Assembly (NCBI RefSeq): GCF_047470865.1
Contig: NZ_JAZDRH010000006.1
Coordinates: 1 to 64,000 of the forward strand
Origin: JAZDRH01 sp047470865
GTDB taxonomy: Bacteria > Pseudomonadota > Gammaproteobacteria > Pseudomonadales > Pseudomonadaceae
DNA length: 64,000 bases
Reading direction: 5' to 3'
Part shown: positions 26,389 to 33,525 of the stretch, piece after piece
Layout: each line of letters starts with the position of its first letter
Numbering within the stretch: the first letter of the stretch is position 1
Position numbers and translations under genes: made by a program
Notes under the pieces: model-generated
Databases searched by the model: none
Told to the model about the DNA's origin: nothing
What the model saw: only the letters and a program-made list of their open reading frames with translations

Positions 26389-27252
26389 ATGGCACACAGT
26401 ATGACAGCCTTTGCTCGTATCGAACGAGCAGAAGCCTTTGGCACATTAAGTTGGGAAATTCGCTCAGTAAACCATCGTTACTTAGAGCCTAACTTGCGTT
26501 TACCAGAAAACTTTCGCGATCTTGAAGGTAATATTCGCGAGATAATCCGAAAAGAGCTATCCCGTGGCAAGTTAGAATGCACACTACGCTTCACTGAAGC
26601 CAACGATAACCAAAGCTTACAAATTAACAAAGAGCGCGCCACACAGATTATTCAGGCGGCAGAGTCCATCGCCCAGCTCATGCAAAAACCAAGCAATATT
26701 AGCCCCATGCAAGTTCTAGCATATCCTGGCGTACTTATTGCAGACAATCTTGATCCTCAACTACTCAGCCAAAGCGCACTAGCTGGCTTTAAAGAAGCCA
26801 TTAGTGAACTCAAAAACGGCCGCGCGCGCGAAGGTCAAGAGCTATGCACTATCATGTTAGAGCGTTTAGCTAGCATGCAAACTGAAGTAGAAACTATTCG
26901 CAATCTAGTGCCTGAAATGCTAGAAAACCAACGGCAAAAAATCCTCACTCGTTGCGAAGAAATGAAGGTTGAAATCGACCCTCAACGCCTTGAACAAGAA
27001 ATGGTGCTATTAGCACAAAAAAGCGATATTGCTGAAGAAATCGACCGCCTATGTACCCATATCAGCGAAGTGCGTCGCGTCCTTCAAAGCCAAGGAGCGA
27101 TCGGCCGACGTCTAGATTTTCTCATGCAAGAACTCAACCGCGAAGCCAACACTCTAGGCTCTAAAGCCTTCGACTCACGATCAACACAAACAGCAGTAAA
27201 TCTAAAAGTGCTAATAGAGCAAATGCGTGAGCAAGTGCAGAATATCGAATAG
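26389..27252 (+). CDS. yicC: YicC/YloC family endoribonuclease
   Basis: A 287-residue member of the YicC family, which includes RNA endonucleases linked to RNA decay and stress. The N-terminal YicC-like region begins MAHSMTAFARIE and contains WEIRSVNHRYLEPNLRLPE; the C-terminal DUF1732 region holds KSDIAEEIDRLCTHISE and GRRLDFLMQELNREANTLGSKA. It is complete, but its last codons coincide with the left attachment repeat of the island, so the present 3' end was probably supplied by the element. In Pseudomonas gmk follows directly; here 18.5 kb of island and several further genes intervene. Confidence 0.94.
   Translation: MAHSMTAFARIERAEAFGTLSWEIRSVNHRYLEPNLRLPENFRDLEGNIREIIRKELSRGKLECTLRFTEANDNQSLQINKERATQIIQAAESIAQLMQKPSNISPMQVLAYPGVLIADNLDPQLLSQSALAGFKEAISELKNGRAREGQELCTIMLERLASMQTEVETIRNLVPEMLENQRQKILTRCEEMKVEIDPQRLEQEMVLLAQKSDIAEEIDRLCTHISEVRRVLQSQGAIGRRLDFLMQELNREANTLGSKAFDSRSTQTAVNLKVLIEQMREQVQNIE
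27229..27251 (+). other. attL: Left attachment site of the island, at the 3' end of yicC
   Basis: The last 23 bases before the final yicC codon base match 45708-45730 at 19 of 23 positions, including an uninterrupted CAGAATAT block and a GAATA block. The 3' end of yicC is a known target for mobilisable islands in gammaproteobacteria. Together with the integrase fragment just to the right, this marks the left border. Confidence 0.75.
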
Positions 27253-27278
27253 TTTTTTCACCCGTCCGAGAATGTCTT

Positions 27279-27317
27279 AAAAGCCCTGTTATTGGCTTGT
27301 AAATACAGGGCTTTTTT
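27279..27317 (+). terminator. Terminator downstream of yicC (element-borne copy)
   Basis: An 11-bp stem (AAAAGCCCTGT 27279-27289 / ACAGGGCTTTT 27305-27315) followed by a T run. Its 3' half resembles a second terminator at the right island border (45769-45794), as expected if the element carries a substitute yicC end. Confidence 0.82.
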
Positions 27318-27370
27318 ATTTTTCCCGTCCAAATCGGTGTGCAGATGTCCGTTACCAACTGCCTGTTTAG

Positions 27371-27392
27371 TGGTGGGCAGAATGGTGGGCAG
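27371..27392. repeat. Paired TGGTGGGCA arm-type repeats, left end
   Basis: TGGTGGGCAG occurs at 27371-27380 and again at 27383-27392, a 12-base period, with a weaker TGATGGGCA copy near 27463. The same pair with the same spacing is found at the right end (45617-45637). Positions at both ends of an integrated element next to the integrase suggest integrase arm-type binding sites. Confidence 0.6.
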
Positions 27393-27515
27393 CAAGTTAC
27401 CTAATTTTCGCATTTAACTCACCACCACAACAGGTTAGCTGCTGATTCAGTAAGCAAATCGGTGATGGGCAGTCATTATTGCCCCCTCCATTATTTCAGC
27501 AACTATGGGGTAAAC

Positions 27516-27776
27516 ATGGGAAAACTCACAGCAAAACAGGTTATTGCATACAGCAAAGCCGACCCAAAAAAATATTCAGATGGTGAAGCGCTATACTTTT
27601 TCGACCGCAAACAGAGCTCGCCTTATTGGATGATCCGCTACATCACAGCCAAAGGAAGACGAGAAGCGACCTTGGGGCAATTTCCTTTCATGCCATTGGC
27701 CGACGCTAGAATTGCCGCTGCTTATTTTCGCAAAGAAGTACATGGCAGCATAGATCCTCTTGAAAAAGACTTCTAA
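27516..27776 (+). pseudogene. int: Tyrosine integrase, N-terminal fragment only
   Basis: An 86-residue fragment starting MGKLTAKQVIAYSKADPKKY. It matches the DUF4102-type arm-binding domain of P4-like integrases (SDGEALYF, YWMIRYITAKGRREATLGQFPFMPLADAR). Full-length proteins are about 400 residues; the core-binding and catalytic domains with the R...HxxR...Y residues are absent. The frame ends exactly where a minus-strand PIN remnant begins, so a deletion removed the rest of both genes. The start at 27516 is preceded by GGGG. It is the integrase expected beside an attachment site in yicC. Confidence 0.82.
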
Positions 27777-27827
27777 TAATTAGCCTTCTTCGAGAACAAT
27801 GAGAATATTGGCATCACTGATCAACAA
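27777..27827 (-). pseudogene. Remnant of a PIN-domain toxin-like protein
   Basis: Immediately downstream of the extended ImmA frame, the minus strand reads LLISDANILIVLEEG before a stop. This is the usual start of PIN-domain proteins, with the first catalytic aspartate in SDAN. The remaining 100 or more residues are missing because the sequence runs into the truncated integrase. Genes encoding ImmA/IrrE proteins are often followed by such PIN genes, which supports the reading. Confidence 0.55.
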
Positions 27828-27833
27828 ATAGAT

Positions 27834-28673
27834 TTACACCGCCTCAGCCAACATTTGACGCTGCTTATGCAATGCCATTGCTGACATCTGTAACAGCTCT
27901 GCGGCTTTCAATTCACTAACAATTCCCTCTGCCAATGCACGATAAACCTACTGCTCAAACAATAATATCTGTTCTTGTGGATAAAGATTCCAAGGCTCTT
28001 GCTTACGCCAACCGTTTTTTGAGAACTGCATAAATATTTGTCGTTTTTTCCCTTCGGTGATCACACCAAGGTCAGCACTGCGATACAAACAAGCCGCCAT
28101 GCTTAGGCCATATTCGTGTTTCAGGAAATACAGCTCTTTGGGGTCTACGTTCGAGCGCCGCTCTCCTAGATGCTGAAAAAGGCCTACTTCAGGCAGTAAA
28201 AACGCAAAAGCAAAGCGGTTGCAGGCCATCTCTTCATCAATGGGTTCATCTAGTAAGCCATGTAAAACAAGGCGTCCAAGTTCATGCGCCAATGTGAACC
28301 GCTGGCGGCAACCAGGCCAATGAGAAGACACTACAACAATTGGCTGCCCTGATATTTTGGCTTGTAACCCATCAAATTTATCGGCTTGGGGTACGTTACT
28401 GACAATCACCAGAATACCTTTAGACTCAAGCAAGTCGATTAAGTCTGGTAATAGATTCATACCCAACTGCCAATCAGTACGGACTTTGGCGGCAACCTGT
28501 TCTACTGCGTCTAAGGTGCTCACAATAGAAACGTCGGGGTGGTAGTTAAAACTCGCTATCGGGAAGTTTGGCCATACATTTTTAAGCGCTAACCAGCGCT
28601 CAACTTGGTCAACCAAGGCCTGCATCGACAGGCCAACGGCTGCATGGGCTCGTTTTATGCGCTCTCCAATCAT
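27834..28673 (-). pseudogene. HTH plus ImmA/IrrE family metallopeptidase-like protein, broken
   Basis: The first open part (27948-28673, 241 residues) has a shortened helix-turn-helix start (MIGERIKRAHAAVGLSMQALVDQV) and an ImmA/IrrE domain. A TAG at 27948-27950 stops it, but the same frame continues with VYRALAEGIVSELKAAELLQ and MSAMALHKQRQMLAEAV to 27834, a normal C-terminus for the family. The HEXXH zinc motif reads HELGR (followed by LVLH), so the second histidine is lost. The protein is therefore probably inactive as a peptidase. Such proteins normally act as regulators or antitoxins; a PIN remnant follows. Confidence 0.75.
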
Positions 28674-29215
28674 ACAGACCTCTAGTTTATAAAAACTAAA
28701 ATTATTTTAAATGTACAAACCAAGTTGGCGTTTTGGTCGATTGGTTTTACAGGGCAATCATTCGCGTGTTCGCGCGCACACTTCCCTATACCTTTACCCC
28801 TATACGCCAAAACCACTATCCGTTTGGCTTTTGGATCGAAACGCCAAACAGGGAAATTAGCCCATTTACTGTTTGGCGTCTCGATTGAAATCCAAAGCTG
28901 GTAGGCCTTGACGGTACTGGCTTAAAGCAAAGTTTGGCACTTTTTGCACCCTAAACCAACCTCGACTCCAGCGTACAAACCTTTTGGTTTTTCCAAGCCA
29001 AAATGTAAACGGTCGTTTGGCGTCTCGATTTTTTGCACTAGTCAAATGCCGCCAAACAGAACCGTATTGGACGATATATTTCAAACAGTTAGCCACAAAC
29101 AGGCCATAACAAAAAACCGATTTGACTGGTTCGTTTGATGGCCATTTCTTTCATCTATTTCACCACCGAGTCTGCGCCCGACCACTGAAAATAAACGGCA
29201 TGAAAAACCAACAAG
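28674..29215. repeat. Non-coding region with dispersed GTTTGGC / GCCAAAC repeats
   Basis: About 540 bases without a credible gene. At least seven copies of GTTTGGC or its complement, or close variants, lie between 28720 and 29060. Two copies share GTTTGGCGTCTCGATT (28870-28885 and 29015-29030). Around 28834-28885 the motif forms an inverted repeat of 17 bases matching at 16 positions, ATCGAAACGCCAAACAG against CTGTTTGGCGTCTCGAT, about 18 bases apart. The pattern resembles a cluster of protein-binding sites or an origin or recombination region; none can be shown here. Confidence 0.55.
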
Positions 29216-29877
29216 GTGATAAGTGACGTGTTATGGGCAAGTCACAACGATTGGGATAGAGAATGGATACAGCAGGTGGTCGCTTTACTAGTTGGGCAAG
29301 GAGCCTTTACCCTCTACCCAGCACTAAGCAAGTGCGATAATGCCGCCGAACGCTTAACCCGCTGGCTGACACATCAACTGCCTCGCATTAAACAAGCTCA
29401 CCTTGGCTGCCCGATTCACCAATGGCTGAACAGCATTGGCGCACAAGTGATCGTAGAAAAATGGCAGAGCCCTGAGCAATGGCCAAACCTGTATTGGCTG
29501 CCTTTACCTGAGGTTGATGGCCACGCGCAAGGCGGGCTAGTTTTGTTACTGGCACATTTGTTACCGACAAATGGGCATGGCACGATTCAAACTAGGGTAT
29601 TACAAGCAAACGCCCCCGCCAACGCCTGTATCTTTTGGTGCATCACGCCTTTATCTAAAGCACCACCTTGCACCCCAAACAGCAAAACCGCGCTTTTTGC
29701 CTGCCCAGTTCGCCGGAGCAAATGGGTAAGTCATGTACGGGGTTGCTGAGTGACTTAAGAAAAGACAAGAGAAAACGCAACGGCAACGTGATCAGCCACC
29801 AGATTAACCTAGCGTTGCTGCACCACCTTTGTGGGCCGGAGAATGATGTGTGGATTACTCAAGAGCTTATGGCTTAA
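29216..29877 (+). pseudogene. Unrecognised island gene, apparently frameshifted
   Basis: A GTG-started frame (29216-29749) reads SDVLWASHNDWDREWIQQVV and PNLYWLPLPEVDGHAQGGLV, then loses plausible character after about residue 115 (near 29600). In other frames, coding-like stretches continue: one with GASRLYLKHHLAPQTAKPRF (ending near 29750) and one ending NDVWITQELMA at 29877. This suggests one or more frameshifts in a gene ending near 29877, which would collide tail-to-tail with higA. I do not recognise the family and cannot assign a function. Confidence 0.4.
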
Positions 29878-31121
29878 CGTTGAAAATAATCGCTAATCTT
29901 GTCACGGAATAAAGAACCAAACTTTTTATGATCGCCACTCTCAAAACGAACTCGTCCAGCCACGATACAAGGTGATATTTGAAGCTCTTTTGCTAACTCC
30001 CTTACTTCTTCAGCGCTCGATAAACTGCTTCTGCACCAAATACTCTGTGGTATCAACGCCTCTCTAGCCATATCATCGGCTTGTTTCTCAATCTCATCAG
30101 CGCCCTGAGCATCTAAATCATCTAAATCATCTAAATCATCTAAATCATCTAAATCATCTAAATCATCTAAGTACCAGCTTTCATTACCATCTAAGTGCAA
30201 TGCAATATGTGCCATTTCATGCATTAGTGAAAACCAAAAGCTATCGAGACGATTGTGCCTTAACGTCAGCGCTATAATCGGGTTGCCATCAATACCCATG
30301 CACACAGCACCATCCAAATAAGTTTTGGGTAGATGAGGCTCAATGATTACATGAATGCCTGACTTATTTAGAAACTCAATCGCTAGTAAAGGGCCTGACT
30401 CAAGCCAAGATAGCTTTGAAATGTTCTGCATCCATTCCAAATTCACAGTACTAGCGCGATATTGACAGGGTAATTTTTGTTCAGCAGCCTTCTGCAATAC
30501 TCGAATTTGCCACGCCCACAGAGCATAAGGATCTGTTTCCTTATCATTTGTACGAAGGTGAGAAGACGCTCTCAACAAGGCAGGTTGAAGATTAAAGCCT
30601 GATTTTACGGAACCGATAAAATCAGACAGAGTCTCCGCTGCATATTCCTTTAACTCTTGCAATGACCCACTGAAACTCTCAAAGTAGCCACGCTTTCGCA
30701 TTTCAGCTATCGGGAAGGCTTGCCAATCAACTTCTCTTTGAATTGCGTGCTTTTGTTCTGGCAATTGAATCAAAACATCAGCTGATATACCCAACCCACT
30801 GCTTAGCTTTCGGATCATGTTCAAGCTAAGGCTACGTATTCCATTCAATATCTCGGAAACTTTTGGAGCTGATCCAATAAAAGGAATAAGGTCTCGATTT
30901 TTTAAACCTTGTTGTTCCATTCTAAATTTTATCGCTTCTATTGGATCGGGCTTACTAATTGGAAAATGATCTTCTTCGTACTTTTCAATTAATAATGCCA
31001 ATACATCCATCTCATCAGATTCGGCTGAACCTGGCTGCGGATCCAAGTCCATTAATGACATTAATCGCATCAATGCTGACTCATGATCGTGTGCTGATTT
31101 GATTAATTTAATGTGACTCAT
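29874..31121 (-). CDS. higA: HigA-type antitoxin with C-terminal ImmA/IrrE metallopeptidase domain
   Basis: A 415-residue protein. The helix-turn-helix lies at about residues 62-115 (IEAIKFRMEQQGLKNRDLIPFIG, VSEILNGIRSLSLNMIRKLSSGL), as in HigA antitoxins. The C-terminal half holds an ImmA/IrrE domain with an intact HEXXH motif (SLMHEMAHIALH). An acidic run of DDL repeats (about 310-330) separates this motif from the downstream part. It follows a HigB-like toxin gene by nine bases, the toxin-first order typical of higBA. It should neutralise the toxin and repress the promoter; the peptidase domain might link this to a signal. Start at 31121 has GAGG upstream. Confidence 0.84.
   Translation of the reverse strand: MSHIKLIKSAHDHESALMRLMSLMDLDPQPGSAESDEMDVLALLIEKYEEDHFPISKPDPIEAIKFRMEQQGLKNRDLIPFIGSAPKVSEILNGIRSLSLNMIRKLSSGLGISADVLIQLPEQKHAIQREVDWQAFPIAEMRKRGYFESFSGSLQELKEYAAETLSDFIGSVKSGFNLQPALLRASSHLRTNDKETDPYALWAWQIRVLQKAAEQKLPCQYRASTVNLEWMQNISKLSWLESGPLLAIEFLNKSGIHVIIEPHLPKTYLDGAVCMGIDGNPIIALTLRHNRLDSFWFSLMHEMAHIALHLDGNESWYLDDLDDLDDLDDLDDLDDLDAQGADEIEKQADDMAREALIPQSIWCRSSLSSAEEVRELAKELQISPCIVAGRVRFESGDHKKFGSLFRDKISDYFQR
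30110..30172. repeat. 9-bp tandem repeat inside higA
   Basis: Six perfect and one imperfect copies of CATCTAAAT in head-to-tail order. On the coding strand they encode repeated Asp-Asp-Leu. Because the unit is a multiple of three, copy-number change would alter linker length without breaking the frame. Confidence 0.95.
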
Positions 31122-31130
31122 CTTCCCCTC

Positions 31131-31415
31131 CTAAAAGCGTTGCTTATCATACTGAGCATGAGTACCAACCCACTCAATAACAGCAATGCCATTTTGATAC
31201 CTGACTTTTACAACTAGTCTGTAATGGTTACCTTTGATATTAAATATAACTCTATTATCGTCTAGGAAATCTGCACTGCGGTAACGGTCTTTAATATCCT
31301 GAGGAGTTTTCCAACAAGCGCTTTGAGCTTCAGAAACCCATGCCTCTAAAGCTGACTTCACATTAGCGTGTTTTTTATAAAAATCGACAAGTTTGTCTTT
31401 ACCTAAGACTTGCAT
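31131..31415 (-). CDS. higB: HigB-type mRNA interferase toxin
   Basis: A 94-residue RelE/HigB-superfamily protein, the expected size. The family pattern is seen in LVDFYKKHANVKSALEAWVS, DIKDRYRSADFLDDNRVIFN, IKGNHYRLVVKVRYQNGIAV and the terminal WVGTHAQYDK with the catalytic-region histidine. Such toxins cut mRNA on translating ribosomes. GAGGTGG lies right before the ATG. The antitoxin gene follows by nine bases. It appears intact, and with higA forms the only fully intact toxin-antitoxin pair in the island. Confidence 0.86.
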   Translation of the reverse strand: MQVLGKDKLVDFYKKHANVKSALEAWVSEAQSACWKTPQDIKDRYRSADFLDDNRVIFNIKGNHYRLVVKVRYQNGIAVIEWVGTHAQYDKQRF

Positions 31416-31427
31416 ACCACCTCAAGG

Positions 31428-31442
31428 TTCCCTTGGTGGGAA
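31428..31442. promoter_or_regulatory. Candidate HigA operator
   Basis: A short palindrome TTCCC-TTGGT-GGGAA lies 13 bases upstream of the higB start codon, flanked by CCACC and GGTGG. Its position overlaps where an autorepressor would act. It also could be chance. Confidence 0.35.
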
Positions 31443-31492
31443 TTATAATTAAAGTTACCAAAAAGGGAAGTTTTCTTTTCTATATTTCACAA

Positions 31493-33517
31493 TCACACCA
31501 TTGCCGCTTCATACACTTTTTCAACCTCGGTAAACTTAGTGACGTTCTCTAGGCGCGTTAAGGTTGTGAGTTTCATCGAGTTTTTCATTGGCCGATGCGG
31601 AACATTGGTCACTGGCGTTTGCAGTGACAGTGGTTTGCCAAGCTCAAATAAATAATACAAATCAGCAGAACCTGACTTCTTACCCGCTTGATCTTCGGTA
31701 ATGGCGTAGCGTGGTAACACTGTGACTCGTTTAACTGGCCATAGCTTGTCAATTTGTTTAGTTGAGCTTTGAGTATCCGAGGTAGACGCCAACGCTAAAT
31801 AGCGAATTTCCTCGGCAATATGCTGCTTAAATTTCTGCAAAAACGTGCTTTGCGGCAGGTGATACCACTGCGCTGTACCTTGCTCAAATTGTTCAAAGTA
31901 GCCATTATCACGGCCACGTTGCCCACCCAATGCCACTGTCATCGTCAAATCAGGGTACAGTACTTGGCGCATGCCGTAATAAGGTATGCGTGCGGCTTCT
32001 TGTACGTAGAGCCTTTCCGCCATGCCGGCCACAGGATACATGGCTTCATTGTTTTGCCCTGATTGTGCGTTCGGCGCTGTGCCAATTTGCGTTTGCAAAA
32101 ACGCTAGCAACCATTGATGGCCGGAATAACTGCTCTTTGTCTGGGTAGGATCAGTTTGACTAAGTTCGTTTTGGCTAGACCTATTTTGGCTAGGCTCATC
32201 TTGGCTAGGTAACAGGGCAAATGCGCCAATACCCACTTCTTCTATCGCGGCTGCGTAGGGGTTAGGGTTTGTAGCTTGATCAAAAAAGCCTGGATATAAC
32301 GCAAACGCACCAAAAACAGGACGGCTTTTTTTAGCAGATTGGCCAGCGTTTCCACTTGATGATTCATGTCCGTGAGATTCTGATAAACGAATGAGAGCAT
32401 CACGATAACGGTGCATTTGGTTAATGGCATCGTCTGGTACGTAATCGGTACTTTCAATATCTTCGCTGTTATCATCAAAGCGGCTTTTCTCAGTTTTAAT
32501 GCGGTATTTAGCATCAAACAGCCAAATAAACTGCTTTTCTTCTGATGAGTCTGCTTTTGTTAAATGAGCACTTTTAGGCAGTGTCACTTCCAACACTATA
32601 TCCGGCTCTTGGTTCACCAAGTACGAGCGGATTGATTTTCCTTTTTTGGTAAATTTCGGCTCATGTGCTAGCCTAGCGGTCACGCCATCACTGCGTTTAA
32701 AACGAAAAGCACCGGCAAACCCATCTTTTAGTTGGTACTCAAAAAAGTCATTTTGGGCGAGCTTAGTCGCACTGTTTTCCACCAATTCAAAGCCAAGGTC
32801 TTGCTCTAAAATCTGTTTCAAACACAAAAAGCACCACACTTCGTAAATCTCGGCCACCGACTTCATTGAAATGCTCGACTGATTGCCAAACACATCTAAA
32901 TAAAATTTCAGCTCCTGCCAAATACGATACACCGCGCTGTAACCGGTTTTTTGCTGTAACACTAACGACTCGCGGTTTAATCCTGTGTATGCGCCAACTT
33001 CTTTTAAAAAACTCTGACCTAGCACTTTTTGTAGCGGTTGTTGCCAACTATGTAGCTCATTTAAAAATGAATCCGACAACCGTTGCCGTTCTGGTGCTTG
33101 GTTACTTTGCCTAAGCTTTTGTTCAAACTCCGCTAATTGCCGCTTGCTTTTACTCACCGCCATTTTGATAAAGCGATTTTCAGGGGTATCAACACTCAGT
33201 TGCTTTTTTTCAACCGCATAGCGTTTATCGTACTGGCCATTCGCAAAGTCTTGCTTTACTTGCTCCGCTAATTTATGAGGCAAACGGCCTTTTAATTTGG
33301 CCGCTTTGATATTAGCTACCGTCGGTTGCAATCGGCTATGTGGTGCGGCACAAATCACTTTTAAGCCTTGTTCAAAACGCGCCCTTAACGCGGCAAAATT
33401 AGCCAACCACATGAGTGGAAAATGCCCGCGTTGCTGGCTGGTCGCTGCATCCTGTTCTGTTTTTTCTACCAAACTAAAGCGCCAAAGGGGGTAAACTTTG
33501 TCAATGGCTGAAGTCAT
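31493..33517 (-). CDS. DUF2357-type protein with PD-(D/E)XK nuclease fold
   Basis: A 674-residue protein resembling DUF2357 / restriction-endonuclease-like proteins. After an N-terminal region with the segment ENRFIKMAV, a nuclease core is suggested by EPDIVLEV (about 304-311) and IWLFDAKYRI (about 331-340), giving a PD...DxK arrangement. A serine/glutamine-rich repeat (SQNRSSQNELSQTDPTQT) forms a variable linker. The start at 33517 lies nine bases after the helicase stop; the frame itself extends upstream into the helicase gene. The tight spacing places it in one operon with the helicase. A role as the nuclease of a defence system is inference. Confidence 0.72.
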   Translation of the reverse strand: MTSAIDKVYPLWRFSLVEKTEQDAATSQQRGHFPLMWLANFAALRARFEQGLKVICAAPHSRLQPTVANIKAAKLKGRLPHKLAEQVKQDFANGQYDKRYAVEKKQLSVDTPENRFIKMAVSKSKRQLAEFEQKLRQSNQAPERQRLSDSFLNELHSWQQPLQKVLGQSFLKEVGAYTGLNRESLVLQQKTGYSAVYRIWQELKFYLDVFGNQSSISMKSVAEIYEVWCFLCLKQILEQDLGFELVENSATKLAQNDFFEYQLKDGFAGAFRFKRSDGVTARLAHEPKFTKKGKSIRSYLVNQEPDIVLEVTLPKSAHLTKADSSEEKQFIWLFDAKYRIKTEKSRFDDNSEDIESTDYVPDDAINQMHRYRDALIRLSESHGHESSSGNAGQSAKKSRPVFGAFALYPGFFDQATNPNPYAAAIEEVGIGAFALLPSQDEPSQNRSSQNELSQTDPTQTKSSYSGHQWLLAFLQTQIGTAPNAQSGQNNEAMYPVAGMAERLYVQEAARIPYYGMRQVLYPDLTMTVALGGQRGRDNGYFEQFEQGTAQWYHLPQSTFLQKFKQHIAEEIRYLALASTSDTQSSTKQIDKLWPVKRVTVLPRYAITEDQAGKKSGSADLYYLFELGKPLSLQTPVTNVPHRPMKNSMKLTTLTRLENVTKFTEVEKVYEAAMV

Positions 33518-33525
33518 GATGATAG

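Noticed and set aside
27253..27500. A tRNA gene as the island target
   Set aside because: No cloverleaf is visible at either border; the duplicated sequence is the end of yicC.
28866..29096. A 76-residue minus-strand frame in the repeat region
   Set aside because: It consists of the GTTTGGC-repeat DNA, has no family character and lacks a ribosome site.
30110..30172. Tandem repeat as a CRISPR array
   Set aside because: Units are nine bases with no spacers and lie in frame inside higA.
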